Positions 43,171 to 51,948 of a stretch of DNA of 64,000 nucleotides are shown here, piece after piece. Under the pieces are notes generated by a model. That model had not been told where the DNA came from, ran no database searches, and was given only the letters and a program-made list of their open reading frames with translations. Both the position numbers and the translations under genes were made by a program. Each line of letters opens with the position of its first letter. The stretch's first letter is position 1. Source of the DNA: a bacterium (GTDB lineage: Bacteria; Desulfobacterota; Binatia; DP-6); contig JAHCID010000001.1 of NCBI GenBank assembly GCA_026129405.1, forward strand, positions 899,237 to 963,236, in the 5' to 3' direction.

Positions 43171-45710
43171 CCCGGCGCCTCGAGCAGGCGGGAACCGCCC
43201 TGTCGGTCGGGCTGTTCGCCCTCGTCCTGCTCCTGCTGCACCACGAGCTGCGCCAGTACCACTGGCACGAGATCGTGGCCGAGGTGCGCGCCGTGCCGTG
43301 GGCGCGCTTCGCGCTCGCGCTCGCGGCCGGCGCCGTGTCCTACGTCCTCCTCACCGGCTACGACGTCCTTGCGCTGCGCTGGATCCGGCGCCCGCTGCCG
43401 TACCGGCGCACCGCCTTCGCGTCGTTCGTCGCCTACGTCGTCAGCCACAACATCGGACCCGCGTTCCTCGGCGCCAGCGCGATCCGGCTGCGGCTCTACG
43501 GCGCCTTCGGGCTGTCGGCGGCCGACATCGGCGCCGTCGTCGTCTTCACGAGCCTGACGTTCTGGATGGGCTTCCTGCCCATCGCCGGCGTCGCGCTGCT
43601 GCTCGAGGGGCTGCCGGGGTCGGTCGTGCCGCTCGTCGCCAGCCGCGTCCTCGGGACGGTGCTGCTGCTCGCGTTCGTGCTCTACCTCGGTGCGTGCGCG
43701 GTGGTGCGGGCGCCGCTGCGCTGGCGTACCTACGAGCTGCGGCTGCCCTCGCTGCGCATGGCCGCGGCCCAGGTCGTGCTCTCGTGCGCCGACTGGATCG
43801 CGGCGGCGGCGGTGCTCTGGGTGCTGCTGCCGGCGGGGGTGGCGCCGTCGTTCATGGCGCTGCTCGGCGCCTTCGTGCTGGCGCAGCTGGCCGGGCTCCT
43901 GAGCCACGTGCCGGGCGGGCTCGGCGTCTTCGAGTCGAGCCTGCTCTTCCTCCTCGGCGACGCGGCGGCGAGCCCGGCCGTGCTGGCGAGCCTGGTCGTC
44001 TATCGCGTCGCCTACTACCTGATCCCGCTGGCCGTCGGCGTGCTGCTCCTCGGCATCCACGAGGCGCGGCCGTACGCCGGCGCCGTGCGACGCGTGGGAG
44101 GGGCGCTCGGCACCGCGGCGTCGGCGCTGGTTCCGCCGACGCTCGCGGCGGCGACCTTCATGGTCGGTGCGGTGCTGGTCGCGACGGGCGCGCTGCCGAC
44201 GACGCACGGCCGGCTCGAGGTGCTCGGCGCCCACGTGCCGCTGCCGGTCGTCGAGCTCTCCCACCTCGCGGCGAGCGTCGTCGGCGTGCTCCTCATGCTG
44301 CTCGCGCGCGGGCTCCAGCAGCGGCTCGACGTCGCCTGGAGCCTCACGGTCGGCCTTCTCGCCGCGGGCGTCGTCACGGCGCTCCTGCGTGCGCTCGACT
44401 GGGAGACGGCGCTCGCGCTGGCGCTCGTCCTCGGCGCCCTGCTGCCATGCCATCGGCGCTTCCACCGCCGGGCCGCGCTGCGCGCCGAGACCCTGACGCG
44501 CCCGTGGCTGGTCGCGGTGGCGCTGGTGGTCGTCGGGACCGGCTGGCTGCTCCTCGTCGCCTGGCGCCACGTCGAGTACGCGCACGACCTCTGGTGGCAG
44601 TTCGCGTTCGACGCCGGCGCGTCGCGGGCGCTGCGCGCCTCGGTGGCGGCGGCGATGACGCTCCTCGTGTGGGGCGGGCTGCGCCTGCTGCGCCCCGCCG
44701 GCATGCCCGCGCCGGTGGCGGCGGCGGACGAGGCGGAGCGCGTGCGGGCGGTGGTGCGCACGTCGCGGGCGCCCGACGCCCATCTCGCGCTGCTCGGCGA
44801 CAAGCGCTTCTGCTGGAACGAGCGCGGCGACGGCTTCGTCATGTACGCGGCGTCGGGCCGCACGCTGGTCGCGATGGGCGACCCGGTGGCGCCGCGCGGC
44901 GACGCGCGCGAGCTGGCGTGGCGCTTTCGCGACCTCTGCGACCGGCACGGTGCCCTGCCGGCGTTCTACGAGGTCGGGCCGGCGCTGCTCCCCGTCTACC
45001 TCGAGCTCGGCCTCGCCCTGCAGAAGCTCGGCGAGTTCGCGCGCGTCGACCTCGCCGCGTTCGGGCTCGAAGGCGGCGCGCGCAAGAGCCTGCGCACGAC
45101 CTACAACCGCCTGAGGCGCGACGGCTGCACCTTCGAGATCGTCGCGCCCGACGCCGTGCCGGCGCTGCTGCCCGCGCTGCGCGAGGTGTCCGACGCGTGG
45201 CTCACGTCGAAGCGGACGCGCGAGAAGAGCTTCTCCCTCGGCCGCTTCGACGAGCGCTATCTGGCGCAGCTCCCGCACGCGCTCGTGCACCATCAGGGCC
45301 GGCTGGTCGCGTTCGCGACGCTGTGGCAGGGCGCCGATCGGCACGAGGTGTCGGTCGATCTCATGCGCCATCGGCCCGACGGCCCGCCGAGCCTCATGGA
45401 CTTCCTCTTCACCGAGCTGCTGCTGTGGGCGAAGGCGGACGGCTGGCGCTGGTTCGCGTTCGGCATGGCGCCGCTCTCCGGGCTCGAGGCGCGCCGGCTC
45501 GCGCCGCTGTGGACGCGCGCCGGCGCGTACCTGTTCCGCCACGGCGCGCAGGTCTACAACTTCCAGGGCCTGCGCCAGTACAAGGAGAAGTTCGATCCGG
45601 TATGGGAGCCGCGCTACCTGGCGTCGCCCGGCGGGCTGGCGCTGCCGCGGGTCCTCACCGACGTCGCGACGCTGGTCTCGGGCGGCATCACGGGCGTGGT
45701 GGCGCGATGA
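43167..45710 (+). CDS. mprF: Bifunctional aminoacyl-phosphatidylglycerol synthetase/flippase
   Basis: 847 residues from a GTG in a 4-base overlap with the cyclase gene. The N-terminal part (about 1-520) has around 14 membrane helices, including the flippase signature HVPGGLGVFESSLLF. The C-terminal domain (about 530-847) is a GNAT-like transferase with LVAMGDPVAP, FYEVGPALLPVYLELG, KSLRTTYNRLRRDG and FALGMAPL-type FAFGMAPLSG. MprF adds Lys (or Ala) from tRNA to phosphatidylglycerol and moves the product to the outer leaflet, lowering negative surface charge. The donor amino acid is not decided by sequence here. Confidence 0.92.
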   Translation: MTRRLEQAGTALSVGLFALVLLLLHHELRQYHWHEIVAEVRAVPWARFALALAAGAVSYVLLTGYDVLALRWIRRPLPYRRTAFASFVAYVVSHNIGPAFLGASAIRLRLYGAFGLSAADIGAVVVFTSLTFWMGFLPIAGVALLLEGLPGSVVPLVASRVLGTVLLLAFVLYLGACAVVRAPLRWRTYELRLPSLRMAAAQVVLSCADWIAAAAVLWVLLPAGVAPSFMALLGAFVLAQLAGLLSHVPGGLGVFESSLLFLLGDAAASPAVLASLVVYRVAYYLIPLAVGVLLLGIHEARPYAGAVRRVGGALGTAASALVPPTLAAATFMVGAVLVATGALPTTHGRLEVLGAHVPLPVVELSHLAASVVGVLLMLLARGLQQRLDVAWSLTVGLLAAGVVTALLRALDWETALALALVLGALLPCHRRFHRRAALRAETLTRPWLVAVALVVVGTGWLLLVAWRHVEYAHDLWWQFAFDAGASRALRASVAAAMTLLVWGGLRLLRPAGMPAPVAAADEAERVRAVVRTSRAPDAHLALLGDKRFCWNERGDGFVMYAASGRTLVAMGDPVAPRGDARELAWRFRDLCDRHGALPAFYEVGPALLPVYLELGLALQKLGEFARVDLAAFGLEGGARKSLRTTYNRLRRDGCTFEIVAPDAVPALLPALREVSDAWLTSKRTREKSFSLGRFDERYLAQLPHALVHHQGRLVAFATLWQGADRHEVSVDLMRHRPDGPPSLMDFLFTELLLWAKADGWRWFAFGMAPLSGLEARRLAPLWTRAGAYLFRHGAQVYNFQGLRQYKEKFDPVWEPRYLASPGGLALPRVLTDVATLVSGGITGVVAR

Positions 45711-47167
45711 TCCGGCGCGCGGCGTTCGCCGCGACGCTCGCGGTGACGCTCCTCTCCTGCGGCCCGCCGTCGCAGCTCGAGCTGGCGCCGTTCGGGGCCG
45801 TCGCGCTGTGGATGCCGTCGAGCCCGGCGCGGCGCGTGGTGCTGCTGGTCTCGGACGACGCCGGGTTCGGGCCGGGGCTGGCGGAGACGGCGCGCAAGCT
45901 CGCCGCCCGCGGCGCCGCGGTCGTCGGCATCGATCTGCCGTCGTACCGCCGGGGGCTCCGAGACACGCCCGGCGACGCGGCCTGGATCGCCGCCGACCTC
46001 GAGGTGCTGAGCCAGGTGGTGCAGCGGGCGTTGCGGCTGCCGGCGTACCGCCGGCCGGTGCTGGTCGGGATCGGCGCCGGCGGCGCCTTCGTCTACGCGG
46101 CGGTGGCGCAGGGCAATCCCGGCATGTTCGCCGGCGCGGTCAGCGTCGGCTTCTGCCCGACGCTCTCCCTGCCGCGCCGCCCGGGCACGCTGCGCGGGCT
46201 CGTGACCACGCCCGGCGCCGCGGCCGACGAGTGGCAGCTCGCGCCGGCGCCCGAGCTGTTCGCGCCGTGGCTCGTCGTCGACGGGCCGCGCGACTGCGCC
46301 GCCGACGCGTTCGTGCGCGCGGTGCCGCACGCGAAGCGTGAGCCTGCCACCCGGCTGGTGACGGGCGTCGCCGCGCTGGCGCTGGCGCAGTTCGGCGAGG
46401 TCGCGCAGTCGGCCGGCGCCTCCGTCGCCGACCTGCCGCTCGTCGAGGTCCCCGCCGTCGGCCCGCGCACGGATCTCCTCGCCGTCATCCTCACCGGCGA
46501 CGGCGGCTGGGCGACGATCGACCGCGATCTCGGCAACGCGCTCGCCGGCCACGGCATCCCCGTCGTCGGCTGGAGCTCGCTCGAGTACTACTGGACGCCG
46601 CGTACGCCCGACGGCGCCGCCGCCGATCTCGCGCGCCTGCTGCGCCACTACCTCGCGGCGAAGCAGAAGCGCCGCGTGATCCTCGCCGGCTACTCCCGCG
46701 GCGCCGACGTGCTGCCGTTCCTCGTGGCCCGCCTGCCGGACGAGCTGCGCGCCCGCGTCGCGCTGGTGGCCCTCCTCGGCCCCGGCACCCACACCGACTT
46801 CACGTTCCACCTGAGCGACTGGCTCGGCGGCGGCGGCGACGACGCCTACCCGGTCGGCCCCGAGGTCCTGCGCCTGCGCGGCCTGCCGATCCTGTGCGTC
46901 CAGGGCAGCGACGAGGACGAGAGCCTGTGCCCCGAGCTGCCGCCCGGGCTCGCGACCGTCGTCGCGCTGCCGGGCGGGCACCACTTCGGCGGCGACTACG
47001 ACGCCATCGCCGCGGCGCTGATCGCCGCGGCGGAGCGGGGCGACGCGGCGATCGACGCGGGCGCGGCCGCCGCCGCTGCCGCGCCCGTCGTGCCGGTCCC
47101 CGCGGCCGCACCGCCGCCGACGGCTCCCGCCGCGGCCACTGGTGCCGGCGCCGACGGCCCCCGATAA
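45707..47167 (+). CDS. acvB: AcvB/VirJ-type periplasmic lipid hydrolase
   Basis: 486 residues from an ATG overlapping the mprF stop. A lipoprotein signal ends at Cys18 (TLLSC). The first half is an alpha/beta region with degenerate hydrolase motifs. The second half is the VirJ domain: ILTGDGGWATIDRDLGNALA, VVGWSSLEYYWTPRTP, the nucleophile elbow GYSRGADVLPF (Ser330) and GGHHFGGDYD with the probable catalytic His. In Agrobacterium AcvB hydrolyses lysyl-phosphatidylglycerol made by LpiA (MprF), and the gene order here is the same. A Pro/Ala-rich tail (about 447-486) is extra. Confidence 0.88.
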   Translation: MIRRAAFAATLAVTLLSCGPPSQLELAPFGAVALWMPSSPARRVVLLVSDDAGFGPGLAETARKLAARGAAVVGIDLPSYRRGLRDTPGDAAWIAADLEVLSQVVQRALRLPAYRRPVLVGIGAGGAFVYAAVAQGNPGMFAGAVSVGFCPTLSLPRRPGTLRGLVTTPGAAADEWQLAPAPELFAPWLVVDGPRDCAADAFVRAVPHAKREPATRLVTGVAALALAQFGEVAQSAGASVADLPLVEVPAVGPRTDLLAVILTGDGGWATIDRDLGNALAGHGIPVVGWSSLEYYWTPRTPDGAAADLARLLRHYLAAKQKRRVILAGYSRGADVLPFLVARLPDELRARVALVALLGPGTHTDFTFHLSDWLGGGGDDAYPVGPEVLRLRGLPILCVQGSDEDESLCPELPPGLATVVALPGGHHFGGDYDAIAAALIAAAERGDAAIDAGAAAAAAAPVVPVPAAAPPPTAPAAATGAGADGPR

Positions 47168-47174
47168 TCGCGCC

Positions 47175-49475
47175 GTGTCCGCGCGCGGCTTCGTCCTCAC
47201 GCCCACCTACCGCGTGCGCGCGGGCCGGCCGGCCGTCCACCTGTGGAGCGTCCTCGAGGACGGCGAGCCGGCGCTCATCGTCGACGATCGACTGACGCCG
47301 TACTGCTTCGTCCGCACCGACGACGCGACGGCGGTGCGCGGCGCGACCGTGGTCGCGACCGGGCTCACGAGCTTCGCGGGCGCGCCCATGTCGCGCCTCG
47401 AGGTGCCGACGCCGGCCGACCTCCCGCACCTGCGCCGCCGTCTCGCCGGCGTGGGCGTCGAGTGCTTCGAGGCCGACCTCCGCTTCGCCTACCGCTTCCT
47501 CATCGACCGCGACCTGCGCGGGTCGTTCACGGTCGACGGTCCGTTCGAGACCCGCCCCGGCGTCGGCCGTGTCTACACCAACCCGACGCTCGCGCCCGCC
47601 GAGTTCCTCCCGACCCTGCGCACGCTCTCGCTCGACATCGAGACCAGCCTCGACGGCAGCCGCCTGTGGTCGATCGCGGTCGCAGGCCACGGCGGCGAGC
47701 GGGTATGGATGGTGTACGACCGTCCGGTCGCCGGCGCCGAGGTGGTCGCCGACGAGGTGGCGTGCCTCGACCGCTTCCTCGCCCACGTGCGCGCCGTCGA
47801 TCCCGACGTGCTGACGGGCTGGAACGTCTGCGACTTCGACCTCACCGTGTTGCTGCGCATCGCCCATCGGCACGGCCGCACGCTGATGCTCGGCCGCGGC
47901 GACGAGGAGCTGGTGCTGCAGCGCGACCAGAGCTTCACGCGCGAGGCGCGCGCCGTGCTGGAGGGCCGCGTCGTCCTCGACGGCCTCGCGCTGCTGCGCA
48001 GCGCTTATCTGCGTCTCGACGACTACCGCCTCGAGACCGCCGCCCGCACGCTGCTCGGCAAGGGCAAGCTGCTCGGCCCCGACCACCGCGGTGCCGCGAT
48101 CGCCGACGCCTACGCCACCGACCCCGCGCACCTCGCGGCGTACAATCTCGAAGACGCCCGCCTCGTCCTCGAGCTGCTTGGCCGCACGCACCTCGTCGAG
48201 CTGACGGTGCGGCGCAGCGCCATGACCGGCATGCAGCTCGACCGCGTCAGCGCGCAGATCGCCGCGGTCGACTCGCTCTACCTGCGCGCGCTGCGCAAAC
48301 GCGGCCGCGTGGCGCCGTCGGTCGACGGCTCGCGCGCCGCCGACGCGGCCGGCATCACCGGCGGCCTCGTCCTCGAGTCCCGCCCCGGCCTCTACCGCAA
48401 CATCCTCGTCTTCGACTTCAAGAGCCTCTACCCGAGCCTCATCCGCACCTTCGACATCGATCCGCTTACCCACGTCGCCGATCCCGCACCCGGCGCCGAC
48501 CTGCGCCGCACGCCGTCGGGCGCCGCGTTCCGCTGCGACGAGCCCGGCATCCTGCCCGAGCTGGTCGCCCGTCTCTGGGAGGAACGTGCCGCCGCCCGCG
48601 CTGCCGGCGACGCGATCGGCGCCCAGGCGACGAAGATCCTCATGAACTCGCTCTTCGGCGTGCTGGGCGCGCCGGCGTCGCGCCTGTTCTCGCCCGCCGT
48701 CGCCAACGCGATCACGGTCGCCGGCCAGCATGTGATCCGCCTCGCGGCCTCGGCGGCGGAGGCCGCGGGCGCGAGCGTCGTCTACGGCGACACCGACTCG
48801 CTCTTCCTCGACGTCGGCGAGCCCGACACGGCCGCCGCCACCGCTCGCGGCACCGCGCTGCGCGCGACCATCGAAGCCGCCGTCGCGAGCAGCCTCGAGC
48901 GCGACTTCGGCGTCCGCAGCTGGCTCGAGCTGGAGTTCGAGAAGGTCTACGCCCGCTTCTTCATGCCCGAGATCCGCGGCGGCGCCACCGGCAGCAAGAA
49001 GCGCTACGCCGGCCTCACCGGCGAGAAGCTCGAGATCGTCGGCCTCGAGGCCGTGCGTCGCGATTGGAGCGAGGTCGCCCGCCACTTCCAGCGCGAGCTG
49101 CTCGGCCTGGTGCTGCGCGACCGCCCGCCGGCCGACTTCGTGCGCCGCTTCGTCGCCGACCTGCGCGCCGGCACCTTCGACGACCGCCTCACCTATCGAA
49201 AGGCGGTGCGCAAGCCTCTCGAGAGCTACACCAAGATCACGCCCGCCCACGTGAAGGCCGCCCGCAAGCGCAGCGAGGGTGACGCCGGCCGCATCGTGAC
49301 CTATGTGGTGACGCGCAACGGCCCCGAGCCCGAGGGCGCGCTGACGGCGCCGCCGGACCACGATCACTACGTGACCCAGCAGCTGAAGCCGATCGCGGAC
49401 GCGGTGCTGCGCTTCCTCGAGGGCCCGGACTTCGACGACCTGGCGGGGCTGCGGCGACAGCTGTCGCTATTCTGA
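47175..49475 (+). CDS. polB: DNA polymerase II (family B)
   Basis: 766 residues from a GTG at 47175, 7 bases after acvB. The 3'-5' exonuclease is intact: LSLDIETS (Asp154, Glu156), GWNVCDFD (Exo II) and YNLED (Tyr323, Asp327). Polymerase motifs are DFKSLYPS (A, Asp414), KILMNSLFGVLG (B) and YGDTDSLF (C, Asp539 and Asp541). Length and motif order match E. coli Pol II, which works in replication restart and mutagenic bypass. It normally has LexA control, but no SOS box is visible near the start. Its place after mprF-acvB may mean only transcript sharing. Confidence 0.92.
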   Translation: MSARGFVLTPTYRVRAGRPAVHLWSVLEDGEPALIVDDRLTPYCFVRTDDATAVRGATVVATGLTSFAGAPMSRLEVPTPADLPHLRRRLAGVGVECFEADLRFAYRFLIDRDLRGSFTVDGPFETRPGVGRVYTNPTLAPAEFLPTLRTLSLDIETSLDGSRLWSIAVAGHGGERVWMVYDRPVAGAEVVADEVACLDRFLAHVRAVDPDVLTGWNVCDFDLTVLLRIAHRHGRTLMLGRGDEELVLQRDQSFTREARAVLEGRVVLDGLALLRSAYLRLDDYRLETAARTLLGKGKLLGPDHRGAAIADAYATDPAHLAAYNLEDARLVLELLGRTHLVELTVRRSAMTGMQLDRVSAQIAAVDSLYLRALRKRGRVAPSVDGSRAADAAGITGGLVLESRPGLYRNILVFDFKSLYPSLIRTFDIDPLTHVADPAPGADLRRTPSGAAFRCDEPGILPELVARLWEERAAARAAGDAIGAQATKILMNSLFGVLGAPASRLFSPAVANAITVAGQHVIRLAASAAEAAGASVVYGDTDSLFLDVGEPDTAAATARGTALRATIEAAVASSLERDFGVRSWLELEFEKVYARFFMPEIRGGATGSKKRYAGLTGEKLEIVGLEAVRRDWSEVARHFQRELLGLVLRDRPPADFVRRFVADLRAGTFDDRLTYRKAVRKPLESYTKITPAHVKAARKRSEGDAGRIVTYVVTRNGPEPEGALTAPPDHDHYVTQQLKPIADAVLRFLEGPDFDDLAGLRRQLSLF

Positions 49476-49496
49476 GGACGCTACGGCCGCCGGCGA

Positions 49497-49526
49497 CGCT
49501 CGCGAGGCCGAAGCGGCTCGCGAGCG
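49497..49526. terminator. 10-bp perfect hairpin between convergent polB and OpgC-type genes
   Basis: CGCTCGCGAG at 49497-49506 pairs with CTCGCGAGCG at 49517-49526 around a 10-base loop. It lies 21 bases after the polB stop, and the facing gene ends at 49620. It should terminate transcription from both sides, although no T run follows. Confidence 0.6.
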
Positions 49527-49619
49527 ACGCGGGGGATGCGTCGGCACACCGCCGTCCGTCCGGGTGAGCTCGGTCGTGTCGACGCGGGCGCGCGGCGGTC
49601 GGTCCGGTTCGCGTCGCAG

Positions 49620-50942
49620 CTATCCGACGGCGTCCTCGAGATTCATGGACAGGACCTCGCTCGGCTCCTCGGAGACGGCGTCGCCCGGCTCCACGGAGAC
49701 GGCGGGCTCGTCGCGCAGCTCGGGCGCCGCCGCAGGGTCGAGGTCGGTGAGCTGGAGGCCCGAGGTGTTCGGGTCGTGCAGCCAGATCGTCGAGACGATC
49801 GCGGCGCCGGCGGCTGCCGTCGCGCCCACGCGAGCCAGGCGGGCCCACGGCAGCTCGCGTGACCATGCGACCAGGGACGGCAGGGCGACGCGGCTTTCGA
49901 CCAGGACGCAGAGTGCGACGAGCGCCACGAGGTCGAGGCCGGCCAGGGCGGTGCGCACCGCCGCCGACGGCCACCAGACCCAGGCGACCTCGAGCACCGG
50001 CACCTCGGTGAACACGTGCGCGGTGTAGACGAGCAGGCTGTGTCGTCCGAGGAGCGCGAGGACCCCTGCCACCCGGCCGCCGTCGAGACGCTGCCAGGCG
50101 ACCTGCGTCCAGGCGAGCACCACCTGGGTGATGGCGAGGTACCAGAGTAGAGCCCCGGGGCGCAGCGGGTTCTTCGCGAAGTCGAGCGGCAGCCGCTCGG
50201 CGACGATGGTGATCCCGAGGCTCGGGCCGTTGTAGCCGAGGAACGCCACCATGAACGCCGCGGTGCCGCCCATCGCCCAGGCGAGCGCCAGGCGCGGCCG
50301 CGCGCGCATGCTCGCGTAGACGTCGGCCGAGAGGAAGCCGGCGAAGAAGATCGGCTGCCACCAGATCACCGGGAACTCGCCGCGCGGCCAGTGCGCGCCG
50401 TCGGTGGCCACCGCGGCGACGTAGAGTCCGGCGCTCGCGAGCGCGATCGGCAGGTTGCCGAAGCGCCGCCAGACCTCGAACACGGCGGGCATGGCGCCGA
50501 GGATGAGCGCGTAGAGGAGGAGGATGCCGCCGGTCACGCCCGGCCGCTGCCACAGCACCAGGGCCACGACGTCGTCGAGCGAGAAGGGTGCGGGCGAGGT
50601 CGGATAGTAGCGCAGCGGGTCGATGAGCCGGTAGGCGAGGGCGGCGCCGATCTCGAGCGCCGCCAGCAGTGCTGCGCGGCGCCAGAGTCGCTGGTAGGCA
50701 CGCCGGCGATCGGCGGGCGAGCGCCGCACCTGCGGCGCGAAGACGGTGGCGACCGTCATCCCCGCGAGGAAGACGAAGCCGCCCGCCGCGAAGCGGAACC
50801 AGTGCTTCACCGCGCTGTCGAGCGGCTCGGGGAAGCCGATGCCCGCGAACGCCAGGTGGACGAGCACGACGTCGACGAGACAGAGACCGCGCCAGACGTC
50901 GAGGCGTTGATCGCGGAAGCGGGTTGCGGTGGGGGTGGGCAC
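49620..50942 (-). CDS. OpgC-type integral membrane acyltransferase
   Basis: About 440 residues from a GTG at 50942, chosen because RLDVWRGLCLVDVVLVHLAF, the conserved first helix with Asp-Arg-x-x-x-x-Asp/His pattern, follows at once. Ten or more membrane helices follow. A C-terminal tail of about 40 residues is rich in Glu, Pro and Ala. OpgC adds succinyl groups to periplasmic glucans, and relatives acylate other polymers, so the exact role is uncertain. The frame is open to 51119 but the extra region has poor codon use. Confidence 0.78.
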   Translation of the reverse strand: MPTPTATRFRDQRLDVWRGLCLVDVVLVHLAFAGIGFPEPLDSAVKHWFRFAAGGFVFLAGMTVATVFAPQVRRSPADRRRAYQRLWRRAALLAALEIGAALAYRLIDPLRYYPTSPAPFSLDDVVALVLWQRPGVTGGILLLYALILGAMPAVFEVWRRFGNLPIALASAGLYVAAVATDGAHWPRGEFPVIWWQPIFFAGFLSADVYASMRARPRLALAWAMGGTAAFMVAFLGYNGPSLGITIVAERLPLDFAKNPLRPGALLWYLAITQVVLAWTQVAWQRLDGGRVAGVLALLGRHSLLVYTAHVFTEVPVLEVAWVWWPSAAVRTALAGLDLVALVALCVLVESRVALPSLVAWSRELPWARLARVGATAAAGAAIVSTIWLHDPNTSGLQLTDLDPAAAPELRDEPAVSVEPGDAVSEEPSEVLSMNLEDAVG

Positions 50943-51048
50943 GTCGTCGCGGAGCCGCCCGTCCCATCGCCACCGCCCCCGTCGCCGCTGGATCGGCTCC
51001 GGGAACGACCCTAGCGTGTCGCGCGTACCTGCGGAAGGACGAGATGTC

Positions 51049-51756
51049 TCAAGCGTCGAGATAGGCGTCGAAACCGCGCTGCATGCCGGAGAGCGCGGTG
51101 GCCGTCCAGCGGAACGCATGACGGATGAGCGCCTGCTGATTGGCGGATTGCACGAACGGCGCCAGCGCGGCTTCGGCGTTGGCGCCGTGCTCCTCCTCGG
51201 CCTCGACGTGGATGCGATAGAACTCGAGGGCGTCCTCCGGGATGTCGTAGCGGCCGAGGCCGCGCGCGATCATCGCCGCGCCGTTCGGTCGCCCGGGCAC
51301 CTGGAGCTCGAGCCCCAGCCCGAAGCTGCCGAGTCCCTCCTCGAACGACGAGCGGCAGAAGGCTCCGAGCGCGCAGGCGGCACCGATGGTGGTCGGCAGC
51401 GGCAGGTGCGCGCGTGCCTCGTCCTCGCCGACGCCGAGCCCGCCGAGGAACTTCACGTAGAGGTCACGGTGGTCGGCCTCCTGGAGGAAGCCGAGCTCGC
51501 CGGCGAGATTGCGGGCGATGAGACGGGCGCTGTCGCGCTCGACCGTCGTCGGCGCGTGCGCCAGCCACGCGGTGAGCGCCGGGATGCCCGGCTGGACGAA
51601 GTGGTACATGTCCTTCGCCCAAGCGACGAGCTGCGGGCGCGTCAGCGTGCCCTGCAGCAGGGCCATGAAAAGCCGTCCCGGCGCGGGCTGCGTGCGTTTG
51701 AACTCGATGCACTCGTCGAGGAACTCGCGCGGGGTGGGAAGCGTCGCCGTCGCCAT
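51049..51756 (-). CDS. Heme-oxygenase-like diiron protein (TenA/PqqC/CADD superfamily)
   Basis: 235 residues, all helical. Candidate iron ligands are Glu87 (AGELGF), His96 (EADHRDLY), Glu187 and His190 in HVEAEEEHG, with His183 close by. Such heme-oxygenase-like diiron oxidases include UndA, which makes terminal alkenes from fatty acids, and CADD-type enzymes. The spacing here suggests metal binding rather than the TenA thiaminase active site, whose Cys is absent. It stands alone, with 107 bases before the OpgC-type gene start on the same strand. Confidence 0.72.
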   Translation of the reverse strand: MATATLPTPREFLDECIEFKRTQPAPGRLFMALLQGTLTRPQLVAWAKDMYHFVQPGIPALTAWLAHAPTTVERDSARLIARNLAGELGFLQEADHRDLYVKFLGGLGVGEDEARAHLPLPTTIGAACALGAFCRSSFEEGLGSFGLGLELQVPGRPNGAAMIARGLGRYDIPEDALEFYRIHVEAEEEHGANAEAALAPFVQSANQQALIRHAFRWTATALSGMQRGFDAYLDA

Positions 51757-51948
51757 GGGGCCCTCTAGCGCCACCGGCCGCGCGGCGACAAGAGGTCCGG
51801 GCGCCGGCCGCGTCGCGTCGTACGCATCCCGCCGAACCACGGCCATCCGGGGACGGACGGGCGAGCGCCGCGGCGGACCCCAAGGCGGCTGCGAACGGGT
51901 TGCGCACGGACGCATCGGGGCGCTACGGAGAGCGCGATTTCGTTTTCC

